From assembly GCA_020345785.1 (NCBI GenBank), contig CP070771.1:1344580-1350833 (forward strand): a DNA stretch of 6,254 bases, given 5' to 3'. The translations under genes and the position numbers were made by a program. The notes under the pieces were generated by a model, which saw only the letters and a list, made by a program, of their open reading frames with translations, did not search any database and was not told the origin of the DNA. Positions 1 to 5,133 of the stretch are shown one piece after another. Numbering within the stretch: position 1 is the first letter of the stretch; each line of letters starts with the position of its first letter. Source of the DNA: Desulfobacterales bacterium (GTDB lineage Bacteria > Desulfobacterota > Desulfobacteria > Desulfobacterales > JAFDCJ01).

Positions 1-404
1 ACCCGGCCTTTTTCACCGGTAATGATCAGATTCCGACCGTCTTTTTCGAGTTTTTGATGAAACAGCCGGTTTTTGCGGTTTCCGAGTCCGTAAACGGTAA
101 ATTTGTGCGGCGGATCATCCGGTCGGCCCTCCGGCAGCTCAATTTTGCGCGAAGCAAGAAAATCTGCCACTCCGTCACGGCGCGGTTTGCCGTCCACGTA
201 GCGTAAATAATCTTCTTTTTTATCAAACGGCGCCTGTTTGTCGCCGGCCGGATCGGTGATCTCCTCGAGAACCTCATCAAACATTTCCTTCCAGGCGGCG
301 GCATGCAGTGAGGCCGTGTCGGTGACCACGCCGTCAAGATCAAAAATGACGGCGTCAAAACGACGGCTGATCACCACGAACTTCAGTGGCTCAGGGCAAT
401 GCAC
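1..404 (-). CDS. HAD-superfamily hydrolase, beta-phosphoglucomutase-like (partial, C-terminus beyond window)
   Basis: Reading the minus strand from a GTG at 404 gives 134 codons open to the window edge. HAD motif I, DLDGVVTDT, lies at residues 22-30. D22 is the expected nucleophile and D24 the acid/base. The following helix LHAAAWKEMF and the cap segment with YVDGKPRRDGV (69-79) are typical of the beta-phosphoglucomutase-type HAD family. In many bacteria these hydrolases sit beside or are fused to GH65 disaccharide phosphorylases; whether that holds here lies off the window. Motifs II-IV are also off the window. The GTG start is chosen because GGGGAGG lies 8 bases upstream and no better in-frame ATG exists. 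The protein is presumably cytoplasmic, acting on a sugar phosphate. The exact substrate cannot be told from this half. The family call is firm and the function is inferred. Confidence 0.85.
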   Translation of the reverse strand, partial: MHCPEPLKFVVISRRFDAVIFDLDGVVTDTASLHAAAWKEMFDEVLEEITDPAGDKQAPFDKKEDYLRYVDGKPRRDGVADFLASRKIELPEGRPDDPPHKFTVYGLGNRKNRLFHQKLEKDGRNLIITGEKGR

Positions 405-425
405 GAATCAGACCTCCCCTCTAAT

Positions 426-450
426 CATCGAAGATTGTAGATTGAATATT
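426..450 (+). repeat. AT-rich dispersed repeat, copy 1
   Basis: A 25-base unit beginning CATCGAAGATTG and ending ATTGAATATT. It matches the unit at 1374-1398 at 22 of 25 positions in the same orientation. It is followed by a further GAATATT, so the ATTGAATATT core is partly iterated. An inverted 10-base core lies at 562-571. The two full copies flank the apgM remnant. This looks like a short dispersed intergenic repeat and not a transposon end, since no inverted termini or target duplication are seen. Confidence 0.6.
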
Positions 451-520
451 GAATATTTAGTCCCCGACATCGGCTTGCTCAACTCAAACTCTTTACTTCT
501 AGGTGGGACGATCAAAGTAA

Positions 521-548
521 TGCGCGACGAAAGATCCTTCGATGCGCA
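521..548. other. Imperfect hairpin of unknown role
   Basis: TGCGC at 521-525 pairs with GCGCA at 544-548. After one wobble and one mismatch, CGAA (528-531) pairs with TTCG (538-541), leaving a 6-base loop. There is no T-run on either side, so a terminator is unlikely. It may be part of a palindromic repeat. Confidence 0.3.
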
Positions 549-769
549 GGCGTCAGCCACTAATATTCAATTTGCAATATTCCATATTCATTTCACAAAA
601 GGTACCACACGCCGATGGCTAGCAGCTAACCGAGGATCAGAACACATAAAGACTTCCAAGACTGCCATAGTGTATTCTATACATTCCATCCACTGAATAA
701 ATGGGGTCAATCCAGTATTTTTTTTATGTTACGACAGTATTAGAAATATTTCTAGCGAAAGCAAAAGTT

Positions 770-1366
770 ATGAATTTAGAGCAGGTCCGCAGTATTCTCA
801 CCGGCCACCATCCGGCCAACATGCTGCTGCTGCGCGGATTCTCCCAACGACCTCATTGGCCCCAACTGCCGGATATCTGCGGCATCCGTGCGGCGGCCAT
901 CGCCGGCTATCCGATGTATCGCGGGGTGAGCCGGCTGATCGGTATGGAAATTGTCGAAACAGCGAACGGACTGGAGCAAAAGCTGGACACGCTGGAAAAA
1001 TACTGGAACGATTTTGATTTCTTTTTTCTGCACATAAAAAAGATCGACAGCGCTGGTGAAGACGGTGATTTTGATCGCAAAGTCAAGCTGATCGAGGAGG
1101 TCGATAAAAGGATTCCAAGGGTGCTGAACCTGGGGCCGGACGTGGTTGTGATCACCGGAGACCACTCCACGCCGGCCAACCTGAAATCCCATAGCTGGCA
1201 TCCAGTTCAGGTATTGCTTCATTCGCGCTACTGTCGACCCGACGGTGTCGATCGTTTTGGAGAACGCACCTGCATGAGCGGTGGTCTGGGCGGCCGGCTG
1301 CCGGCAACGGATCTAATGCCGCTGGCGCTGGCCAACGCGCTGCGCCTGAAGAAATTCGGGGCATAG
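770..1366 (+). pseudogene. apgM: 5'-truncated 2,3-bisphosphoglycerate-independent phosphoglycerate mutase (archaeal type, ApgM)
   Basis: The translated product (about 198 residues from the ATG at 770) matches only the C-terminal half of ApgM, which is normally about 400 residues. Conserved segments are NMLLLRGF, AAAIAGYPMYRG, FFFLHIKKIDSAGEDGD, VVVITGDHSTP, HSWHPV and the family C-terminus ATDLMPLALANALRLKKFGA. D and H of GDHSTP and the H of HSWHPV correspond to metal ligands of this alkaline-phosphatase-fold family. The N-terminal half, which carries the first metal-binding Asp and the nucleophilic Ser, is absent. The frame is open back to 701, but residues encoded before about 770 do not resemble the family and no ribosome binding site precedes 701 or 770. 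The 3' end is intact with a normal stop, so this is a clean 5' deletion. A functional product is very unlikely. An intact phosphoglycerate mutase must exist elsewhere if the organism uses glycolysis. Confidence 0.85.
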
Positions 1367-1373
1367 CCTTGGT

Positions 1374-1398
1374 CATTGAAGATTGAAAATTGAATATT
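1374..1398 (+). repeat. AT-rich dispersed repeat, copy 2
   Basis: Second copy of the 25-base unit (CATTGAAGATTG... ending ATTGAATATT). It starts 8 bases after the apgM stop codon and has the same orientation as copy 1 at 426-450. The sequence after it (1400-1450, pyrimidine-rich) holds no gene that I can support. Confidence 0.6.
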
Positions 1399-1487
1399 TG
1401 CGGTTCGTTATTCTGCTGTTCTGTGGTTCCCTTTTTCCTCCATTTTAACAATACACAACACCGGCCCGGGGCTCGGTTAAGGATTCC

Positions 1488-1814
1488 TTACTTTAAAACC
1501 AGACGGTCGATAATATGACCTTGAGGTGTGCTGTGCCACTTGACGGTCACCCGTTCGCCGATCTTGAAATCGTCCAGACCGACCCTTTGATTATCCTTGA
1601 TCAGTTTGGCGTCTGCCGCCAGCGGCCCGGCGACGGTGAACATTTTCGACGCTAAGGGAACTTCGATGACAACCGTCTTATAAGACTGGTCGATGGCGGA
1701 AATTTTACCCGTCATGATGTATGCTTGACCAAAAACGACAGCGGGCGCCGTTGCCAAAGACGTCAAAACGACAACCATTACAACAACTCTTAAAATTCTC
1801 CTTTTTCCATTCAT
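1488..1814 (-). CDS. Small exported protein of unknown function
   Basis: A 108-residue protein on the minus strand. The start is well supported: AAAGGAGG lies 6 bases before the ATG. Residues 1-9 carry K/R (MNGKRRILR), followed by a hydrophobic stretch VVVMVVVLTSLATAPAVVF. This is a Sec signal peptide with likely cleavage near FGQA (about residues 29-31). The mature part is about 78 residues, predicted mostly beta: a GKISAIDQSYKTVVIEV segment, then VGLDDFKIGERVTVKW and a final GHIIDRLVLK. The alternation and the KIGERVTVKW motif resemble small OB-like or DUF5666-like periplasmic domains, but I cannot name a family with confidence. There is no cysteine after the signal, so it should be soluble or periplasmic and not a lipoprotein. 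It looks intact and expressed, unlike the remnants either side of it. A candidate promoter lies at 1888-1916. Confidence 0.85.
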   Translation of the reverse strand: MNGKRRILRVVVMVVVLTSLATAPAVVFGQAYIMTGKISAIDQSYKTVVIEVPLASKMFTVAGPLAADAKLIKDNQRVGLDDFKIGERVTVKWHSTPQGHIIDRLVLK

Positions 1815-1854
1815 GATTTACCTCCTTTAAGTTGGGTCATTTTTTTGATTCTCT

Positions 1855-1877
1855 ATTGTTGCGCCAACTGCAACAAT
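1855..1877 (-). promoter_or_regulatory. Inverted repeat in the 5' leader of the small exported protein gene
   Basis: ATTGTTGC (1855-1862) and GCAACAAT (1870-1877) are perfect 8-base arms with a 7-base gap. The site lies about 40 bases upstream of the start codon at 1814 and downstream of the candidate promoter. It could be an operator for a dimeric repressor or an RNA hairpin in the leader; the sequence alone does not decide. Confidence 0.4.
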
Positions 1878-1887
1878 TCTGTTTTTC

Positions 1888-1916
1888 ATTTTAAAGTGCC
1901 CGTCGCAAAAATTGAA
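1888..1916 (-). promoter_or_regulatory. Candidate sigma-70-type promoter for the small exported protein gene
   Basis: Read on the minus strand, TTCAAT (1916-1911) and TAAAAT (1893-1888) are separated by 17 bases. The -10 matches five of six consensus bases; the -35 is weak (three of six). Transcription would start near 1881 and give a leader of about 65 bases that includes the inverted repeat at 1855-1877. Proposed by pattern only. Confidence 0.35.
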
Positions 1917-1925
1917 TAGGGTGAA

Positions 1926-1965
1926 GACAGTATTTTGACGTCTAAAAAGACGAATACCCCCTGTC
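1926..1965. repeat. Segmented palindrome / stem-loop
   Basis: Three nested stems: GACAG (1926-1930) with CTGTC (1961-1965), TATT (1931-1934) with AATA (1953-1956), and CGTCT (1939-1943) with AGACG (1948-1952) around an AAAA loop. The internal bulges are TTGA and CCCC. There is no T-tract after it. It lies directly upstream of the candidate promoter at 1888-1916 and could be a regulatory site or a small palindromic repeat. Confidence 0.4.
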
Positions 1966-2055
1966 ACGCATAGCGCATTGGAGGGAGTGAGGGAGGGAGT
2001 ATTGAGCTGTGAGCCAAATTATTCAAACGGACGCGTTTCGAAGCAAGAAATCCTA

Positions 2056-2136
2056 TTATTTTAAGAGAATATTGTTATCAGCAATCTGAACAACCTCGCC
2101 GACCCGAATTTGGTCTTCCAGCAAAATAAAAAATCC
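2056..2136 (-). pseudogene. Fragment of an MscS-family mechanosensitive channel gene
   Basis: Minus-strand translation from 2136 down to the TAA at 2058-2056 gives 26 residues beginning GFFILLEDQIRVGE and continuing VVQIADNN before the stop. The GFFILLEDQIRVGD-VVQI block is the signature joining the pore helix to the beta domain of MscS-like channels. Here it is followed within eight residues by a stop, while a normal channel continues for another 100 or more residues. Just upstream on the minus strand the frame is disturbed: a possible NVRQ continuation sits in another frame, and no start codon or membrane helices can be read. It is therefore a decayed remnant. The match is short but very characteristic. 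Confidence 0.7.
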
Positions 2137-2264
2137 TGCCTTACATTGGTCTTCTCATCAACCGCTGGCCCTTGTGCATGATCTTTCGTGCTGATCCATA
2201 GGGTGTCGTATGTAATTTTTTATCCCGATAACAAGAAAATTATTATTTTCACGCAGCGCTTATG
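2137..2264. other. Gene-free sequence between MscS remnant and disA promoter
   Basis: No open frame of recognisable content and no RNA gene is seen here. Read on the minus strand it may contain further decayed MscS sequence, but I cannot align any of it with confidence. The 3' part (2215-2250) is AT-rich. Confidence 0.5.
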
Positions 2265-2293
2265 TTGAAAATATACAGGATTTGCCCTATGTT
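2265..2293 (+). promoter_or_regulatory. Candidate promoter for disA
   Basis: TTGAAA (2265-2270, five of six of the -35 consensus) and TATGTT (2288-2293, four of six of the -10) are 17 bases apart. An alternative -10, TATAGT, lies at 2303-2308 but lacks a good -35. Transcription would begin near 2300, giving a leader of about 155 bases before disA that contains the stem-loop element at 2322-2428. Confidence 0.4.
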
Positions 2294-2321
2294 ATTCCTA
2301 AATATAGTAAAGGAAAATGGC

Positions 2322-2428
2322 GAGGCTTTTTGTTTCTTCGGTTTCCCGCATGGTTGAGCAACCGGCAGGCGGCCTTGTGTCGCGGGACAAACGCGGTAGA
2401 AAAACAAAAATCCTCTCCGCCCGACACA
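2322..2428 (+). promoter_or_regulatory. Structured leader upstream of disA, with competing stems
   Basis: Outer stem: GAGGCTTTTTGTTT (2322-2335) pairs with AAACAAAAATCCTC (2402-2415) with one mismatch. Inner stem: GTTTCCCGC (2341-2349) pairs with GCGGG and AAAC (2382-2392) with a 2-base bulge. A 4-bp tetraloop hairpin GGTT-GAGC-AACC lies at 2352-2363. A competing pairing also exists: TGTGTCG plus GG (2376-2385) with CCCGACACA (2420-2428), nine pairs with one bulged C. It cannot coexist with the inner stem. The element lies between the candidate promoter and the disA start, 28 bases before the ATG. It does not match the c-di-AMP (ydaO) or c-di-GMP riboswitch consensus as I know them. It could be a leader regulator, a small RNA, or a copy of a palindromic intergenic repeat. 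Confidence 0.45.
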
Positions 2429-2456
2429 GCTACCCCACCATTGGATTTTAGGCGCG

Positions 2457-3503
2457 ATGATAGAATCGGAATTACTTGCAAAAATTAGATTACTGGCTCC
2501 CGGAACCAGGCTGAGAAAAGCGTTGGACGACATTGTTAATGCAAAGTTGGGGACGATTGTGGTGTTTGCCGATTCGCTGGCGACAGTCAAAGATATCATC
2601 CAGGCAGGATTTCAGGTCGATACGCCCTTTACACCCGAAAAATTATATGAACTTTCAAAGATGGACGGCGCTATTATCGTCGACCAGGAGGTCACGAAAT
2701 TTTATTTTGCCAATGTTCATCTTCTGCCCGATGCCAGCATCCCTTCGAGTGAAACCGGCATCCGACACCGCACGGCCGAACGCGTTGCCCGACAAACCGG
2801 CAACCTCGTTGTGGCTGTCTCAAGCAGAAGAAACATTATTACGGCATACTATAAACAGCAGAAGCACGTCATCAATACCATTGGTTACCTGGTTACAAAA
2901 ATCGGACGCGCATTGAGCGTACTGGAGAAGCATCGCGAAAATCTTGATAAAATAATCAAACAAATTGACAATAATGAATTTAACGACTGCGTGAGCCTGG
3001 ATGAACTTGCATTTTTGATCATCAAGTTTCTCGGGACCCAAAAAATTCGGGACGAGATAGAACCGTATATTGTCGAAATCGGGGCCGAAGGAAAACTATC
3101 CAGCATGCAATTGCAGGAAATTTCAGGAGATTTAGATGAGCAGTTGAAATACATCATTATGGATTATGCGGCCGATAATATAGAAGAATCAAAGGTGATC
3201 GAAATTATCGACCGGCTCAGAGATCAAAAAGATATTCATAATCTGGATGTTGCGTCCATTCTCGGCTTCGAAGCCGCTTCTGCCGCACAGATCGATGAGA
3301 GGAAGGTTACGCCCCGCGGCTACCGGTTGTTGATTCTCAAAGCCAAGATGCCCATGAATATTTCAAAAAATGTTGTCCAAGCGTTTGGCAATATGTTCCG
3401 AATCTGTTCGGCGGATATCGATGCCCTGAAAACCGTCGAGGGCATCGGCGAAAAACGGGCCAACCGCATCTTCGAAAGCATCCGCATGTTGGGACAAGTG
3501 TAA
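2457..3503 (+). CDS. disA: DNA integrity scanning diadenylate cyclase DisA
   Basis: A 348-residue protein, close to the length of Bacillus subtilis DisA (360), that aligns with it from end to end. It condenses two ATP to cyclic di-AMP. The N-terminal diadenylate cyclase domain (about 1-145) has both catalytic motifs intact: DGA at 70-72 within KMDGAIIVD, and RHRTAER at 103-109 after SSETGI. LAPGTRLRKALDDI at 13-26 matches the family start. Residues 150-285 form the helical linker. PRGYRLL (286-292) leads into the C-terminal helix-hairpin-helix DNA-binding domain, with VEGIGEKRANRI at 327-338. DisA forms an octamer that binds branched DNA, which inhibits synthesis. The ATG at 2457 fits the family N-terminus, but its ribosome binding site is weak (TTAGG at short distance), consistent with translational control by the leader. 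The next gene starts 17 bases after the stop, so the two are probably co-transcribed. All key residues are present, so an active enzyme is expected. Confidence 0.96.
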   Translation: MIESELLAKIRLLAPGTRLRKALDDIVNAKLGTIVVFADSLATVKDIIQAGFQVDTPFTPEKLYELSKMDGAIIVDQEVTKFYFANVHLLPDASIPSSETGIRHRTAERVARQTGNLVVAVSSRRNIITAYYKQQKHVINTIGYLVTKIGRALSVLEKHRENLDKIIKQIDNNEFNDCVSLDELAFLIIKFLGTQKIRDEIEPYIVEIGAEGKLSSMQLQEISGDLDEQLKYIIMDYAADNIEESKVIEIIDRLRDQKDIHNLDVASILGFEAASAAQIDERKVTPRGYRLLILKAKMPMNISKNVVQAFGNMFRICSADIDALKTVEGIGEKRANRIFESIRMLGQV

Positions 3504-3520
3504 AAAGGAGAAACATCAGC

Positions 3521-4684
3521 ATGTCTTCGAAAGAAAATGTGACGACGCCGTTGCTGCAGGTTGGAAAGGCCATGAAATATATGAGGCTTGTATTGACGAC
3601 CCTGCTTCTGTTGTGGCTGCCGGCATGTTCTCCTGCACGGGTGCAGGAGGGAATTCATCTTGATACAATTAAAATGCCGCCGGGATTCAAGATTTCGCTG
3701 TATGCGCGGGTTCCCGGTGCGCGATCCATGACGTTAAGCCCCGGGGGAGTACTGTTTGTGGGAACTCGTAAACAGGGGAGCGTGTATGCGGTCTTGGATC
3801 AGGATAAGGATCACACGGCCGATGAGGTGATTGTGGTGGCGGAAGGCCTGCGTATGCCCAACGGGGTGGCTTTTCGCAACGGCGCCCTCTATGTGGCCGA
3901 AGTCAACCGGGTGCTGCGGTTCGACAACATCGAAGCCGATCCGAGCGAACCGCCGGATCCCGTGGTGATCAACAGCAGCTTTCCAACGGATGAACATCAC
4001 GGATGGAAGTACATCGCATTCGGTCCCGACGACAAACTATATATCCCGGTGGGGGCGCCCTGCAACGTCTGCGAGCGGGAAGATCTTAGATATGCGAGCA
4101 TCATGCGCATGGCCCCCGACGGCAGCGAACTGGAGATCTACGCTCGGGGTGTTCGAAATACGGTGGGATTCGACTGGCATTCGGAAACAAAAGTGCTCTG
4201 GTTCACCGACAACGGCCGGGACTGGATGGGGGACGACCTGCCGCCGGATGAGCTCAACCGCGCGCCCGAAAAGGGACTACACTTCGGTTTCCCTTACTGC
4301 CATGCGGGGCGGATATCGGATCCGGAGTATGGAGAAAAGAAACCCTGCACTGAATTTCACCCGCCGGCCATTGCGCTGGGAGCTCATGTTGCCGCCCTGG
4401 GTATGAAATTTTATACCGGCCGCATGTTTCCGGAGCAATACCGGAATCAGATCTTTATCGCCGAGCACGGATCCTGGAACCGGACGGTTCCGATTGGTTA
4501 TCGAATTATGCTTGTCCGCTTGGAAGGCAATAATGCCCTGGACTACACGGTATTTGCCCAGGGCTGGCTCCAGCAGGGACGGGCTTGGGGGCGTCCGGTG
4601 GATGTTTTGGTTATGCCCGATGGTGCGCTTTTGGTGTCCGACGATCGAGCCGGCGCCATCTACCGGATCCGATATGAGCCCTGA
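3521..4684 (+). CDS. Predicted lipoprotein, glucose/sorbosone dehydrogenase (PQQ-type beta-propeller) family
   Basis: A 387-residue protein. The membrane signal lies at residues 18-36: MKYMR, a hydrophobic core VLTTLLLLW, then a lipobox LPAC with C36 as the lipidated cysteine. The mature part is a six-bladed propeller of the GSDH/sorbosone dehydrogenase family: PPGFKISLYA near 53-62, GLRMPNGVAF near 109-117, DEHHGWKYIAFGPDDKLY (157-174, with the conserved His), RGVRNTVGFDW (199-209, with the conserved Arg), FTDNGRDWMGDDLPPDELN (218-236), and AEHGSWNR (334-341). These enzymes use PQQ and Ca2+ to oxidise sugars or aldehydes in the periplasm; substrate and cofactor use here are inferred. Four cysteines (181, 184, 260, 276) may form disulfides. 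CNVCE is not a haem motif. The ATG at 3521 has AGGAG 10 bases upstream, directly after the disA stop. A start at 3572 would give a tidier 19-residue signal peptide and is a real alternative. Confidence 0.88.
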   Translation: MSSKENVTTPLLQVGKAMKYMRLVLTTLLLLWLPACSPARVQEGIHLDTIKMPPGFKISLYARVPGARSMTLSPGGVLFVGTRKQGSVYAVLDQDKDHTADEVIVVAEGLRMPNGVAFRNGALYVAEVNRVLRFDNIEADPSEPPDPVVINSSFPTDEHHGWKYIAFGPDDKLYIPVGAPCNVCEREDLRYASIMRMAPDGSELEIYARGVRNTVGFDWHSETKVLWFTDNGRDWMGDDLPPDELNRAPEKGLHFGFPYCHAGRISDPEYGEKKPCTEFHPPAIALGAHVAALGMKFYTGRMFPEQYRNQIFIAEHGSWNRTVPIGYRIMLVRLEGNNALDYTVFAQGWLQQGRAWGRPVDVLVMPDGALLVSDDRAGAIYRIRYEP

Positions 4685-4726
4685 CGGTCTCCTGGACTTG
4701 CATGCACATCTATAACCCTAAATGAT

Positions 4727-4854
4727 CGTAAACAAAATGGGATAGTTTTTTTAATTTTAAGGTTTTACGGTGATTGTTCATAATTTGGCCGCAATTTTTA
4801 ACTCTTTTAATGGTGAGTTGTAAATGTCCATTTTTAAATCCCATTTTGTTTACG
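4727..4854. mobile_element. MITE-like element with perfect 17-bp terminal inverted repeats
   Basis: CGTAAACAAAATGGGAT (4727-4743) and ATCCCATTTTGTTTACG (4838-4854) are exact reverse complements with no mismatch. The 94-base interior is very AT-rich, carries no open frame of note and differs in composition from the flanking genes. No clear target-site duplication is visible: the flanks read AATGAT on the left and CCGCGG on the right. The size, perfect ends and non-coding interior fit a miniature transposable element or a large palindromic repeat. A transcription terminator for the upstream operon is possible but less likely given the long loop. Confidence 0.5.
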
Positions 4855-4873
4855 CCGCGGGAAAGCCGATACC

Positions 4874-4962
4874 GCCCCATCTTCTGCGTTGCTCCGCCGG
4901 AGGCGGACGGTAGGCAATCCGCCGGAGGAGGACTTCACCCTTGGACGCCTTGAAGTTGGGGC
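4874..4962. repeat. GC-rich palindromic (REP/BIME-like) element with internal hairpin
   Basis: GCCCCATCTTC (4874-4884) pairs with GAAGTTGGGGC (4952-4962) with one mismatch, and GCGT (4886-4889) pairs with ACGC (4945-4948). Inside is a perfect hairpin, TCCGCC-GGA-GGCGGA (4893-4907), and a near-repeat of that unit, CCGCCGGAGGAGGA (4919-4932). Such nested palindromes are typical of interspersed intergenic repeats. It begins 20 bases after the MITE-like element ends. Confidence 0.5.
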
Positions 4963-4987
4963 ACTCTCGACTTTCGTTCAATTAGGG

Positions 4988-4993
4988 TATAAT
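4988..4993 (+). promoter_or_regulatory. Candidate -10 box upstream of slp
   Basis: A perfect TATAAT in the only unoccupied part of the spacer. The possible -35 (TCGACT at 4967-4972, spacer 15) is poor, so the promoter is weakly supported. It would yield a leader of about 145 bases including the hairpin at 5096-5133. Confidence 0.3.
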
Positions 4994-5095
4994 TCAGGGG
5001 TATTGCTTATCAACGAACCGAAGGGCTGTTAAAGGCCTAGTCGATGAGCGGGGTGGTTCCCTTCCCGCCTTGGCCCGGCATGAAGTCATAATTCC

Positions 5096-5133
5096 TGCGG
5101 CCGCACCATCCATCCGGTCGATGGTATGCCGCA
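5096..5133 (+). promoter_or_regulatory. Leader hairpin immediately upstream of the slp start
   Basis: TGCGGC (5096-5101) pairs with GCCGCA (5128-5133) and, after a small internal loop, ACCATC (5105-5110) pairs with GATGGT (5120-5125), leaving a 9-base loop. All 12 pairs are Watson-Crick. It buries the ATG codons at 5121 and 5126 and ends just before the AAAGG at 5137-5141. This favours the ATG at 5147 as the real start. Confidence 0.45.

Larger units (their letters stand above)
405..769. other. Gene-free AT-rich spacer with repeats and a small hairpin
   Basis: This stretch separates the HAD gene from the apgM remnant. A plus-strand open frame crosses it (238-696), but it has no ribosome binding site, runs antisense through the HAD gene and shows no recognisable protein. 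Visible structure is an AT-rich repeat at 426-459, an inverted partial copy (AATATTCAAT) at 562-571, and an imperfect hairpin at 521-548. In that hairpin TGCGC pairs with GCGCA and CGAA with TTCG around a 6-base loop, and no T-tract follows. I find no trace in any frame of the missing N-terminal half of apgM. Confidence 0.6.

Noticed and set aside
26..358. 110-codon minus-strand open frame
   Set aside because: It is an out-of-frame shadow of the HAD gene, whose real frame starts at 404 and carries the DLDGVVTDT motif.
238..696. 152-codon open frame on the plus strand
   Set aside because: Its first half is antisense to the HAD gene, the rest crosses AT-rich repeats, there is no ribosome binding site, and the translation has no recognisable domain.
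701..769. Upstream extension of the apgM frame to an ATG at 701
   Set aside because: The residues do not resemble ApgM, the DNA is AT-rich spacer and no ribosome binding site precedes it. The frame is simply open by chance before the homology begins.
1461..1476. GC-rich palindrome-like run as a terminator for the small exported protein gene
   Set aside because: Pairing breaks down beyond three or four bases and no T-run follows on the minus strand.
2322..2428. Known c-di-AMP (ydaO) or c-di-GMP riboswitch upstream of disA
   Set aside because: The conserved blocks of those riboswitches, as I know them, are not present; only generic stems are seen.
2249..2599. 116-codon minus-strand open frame overlapping the disA start
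   Set aside because: It is antisense to disA and to the structured leader, and its sequence is explained by those features.
4066..4077. CxxC in the propeller lipoprotein as a c-type haem site
   Set aside because: The motif is CNVCE; a haem site needs His after the second Cys.
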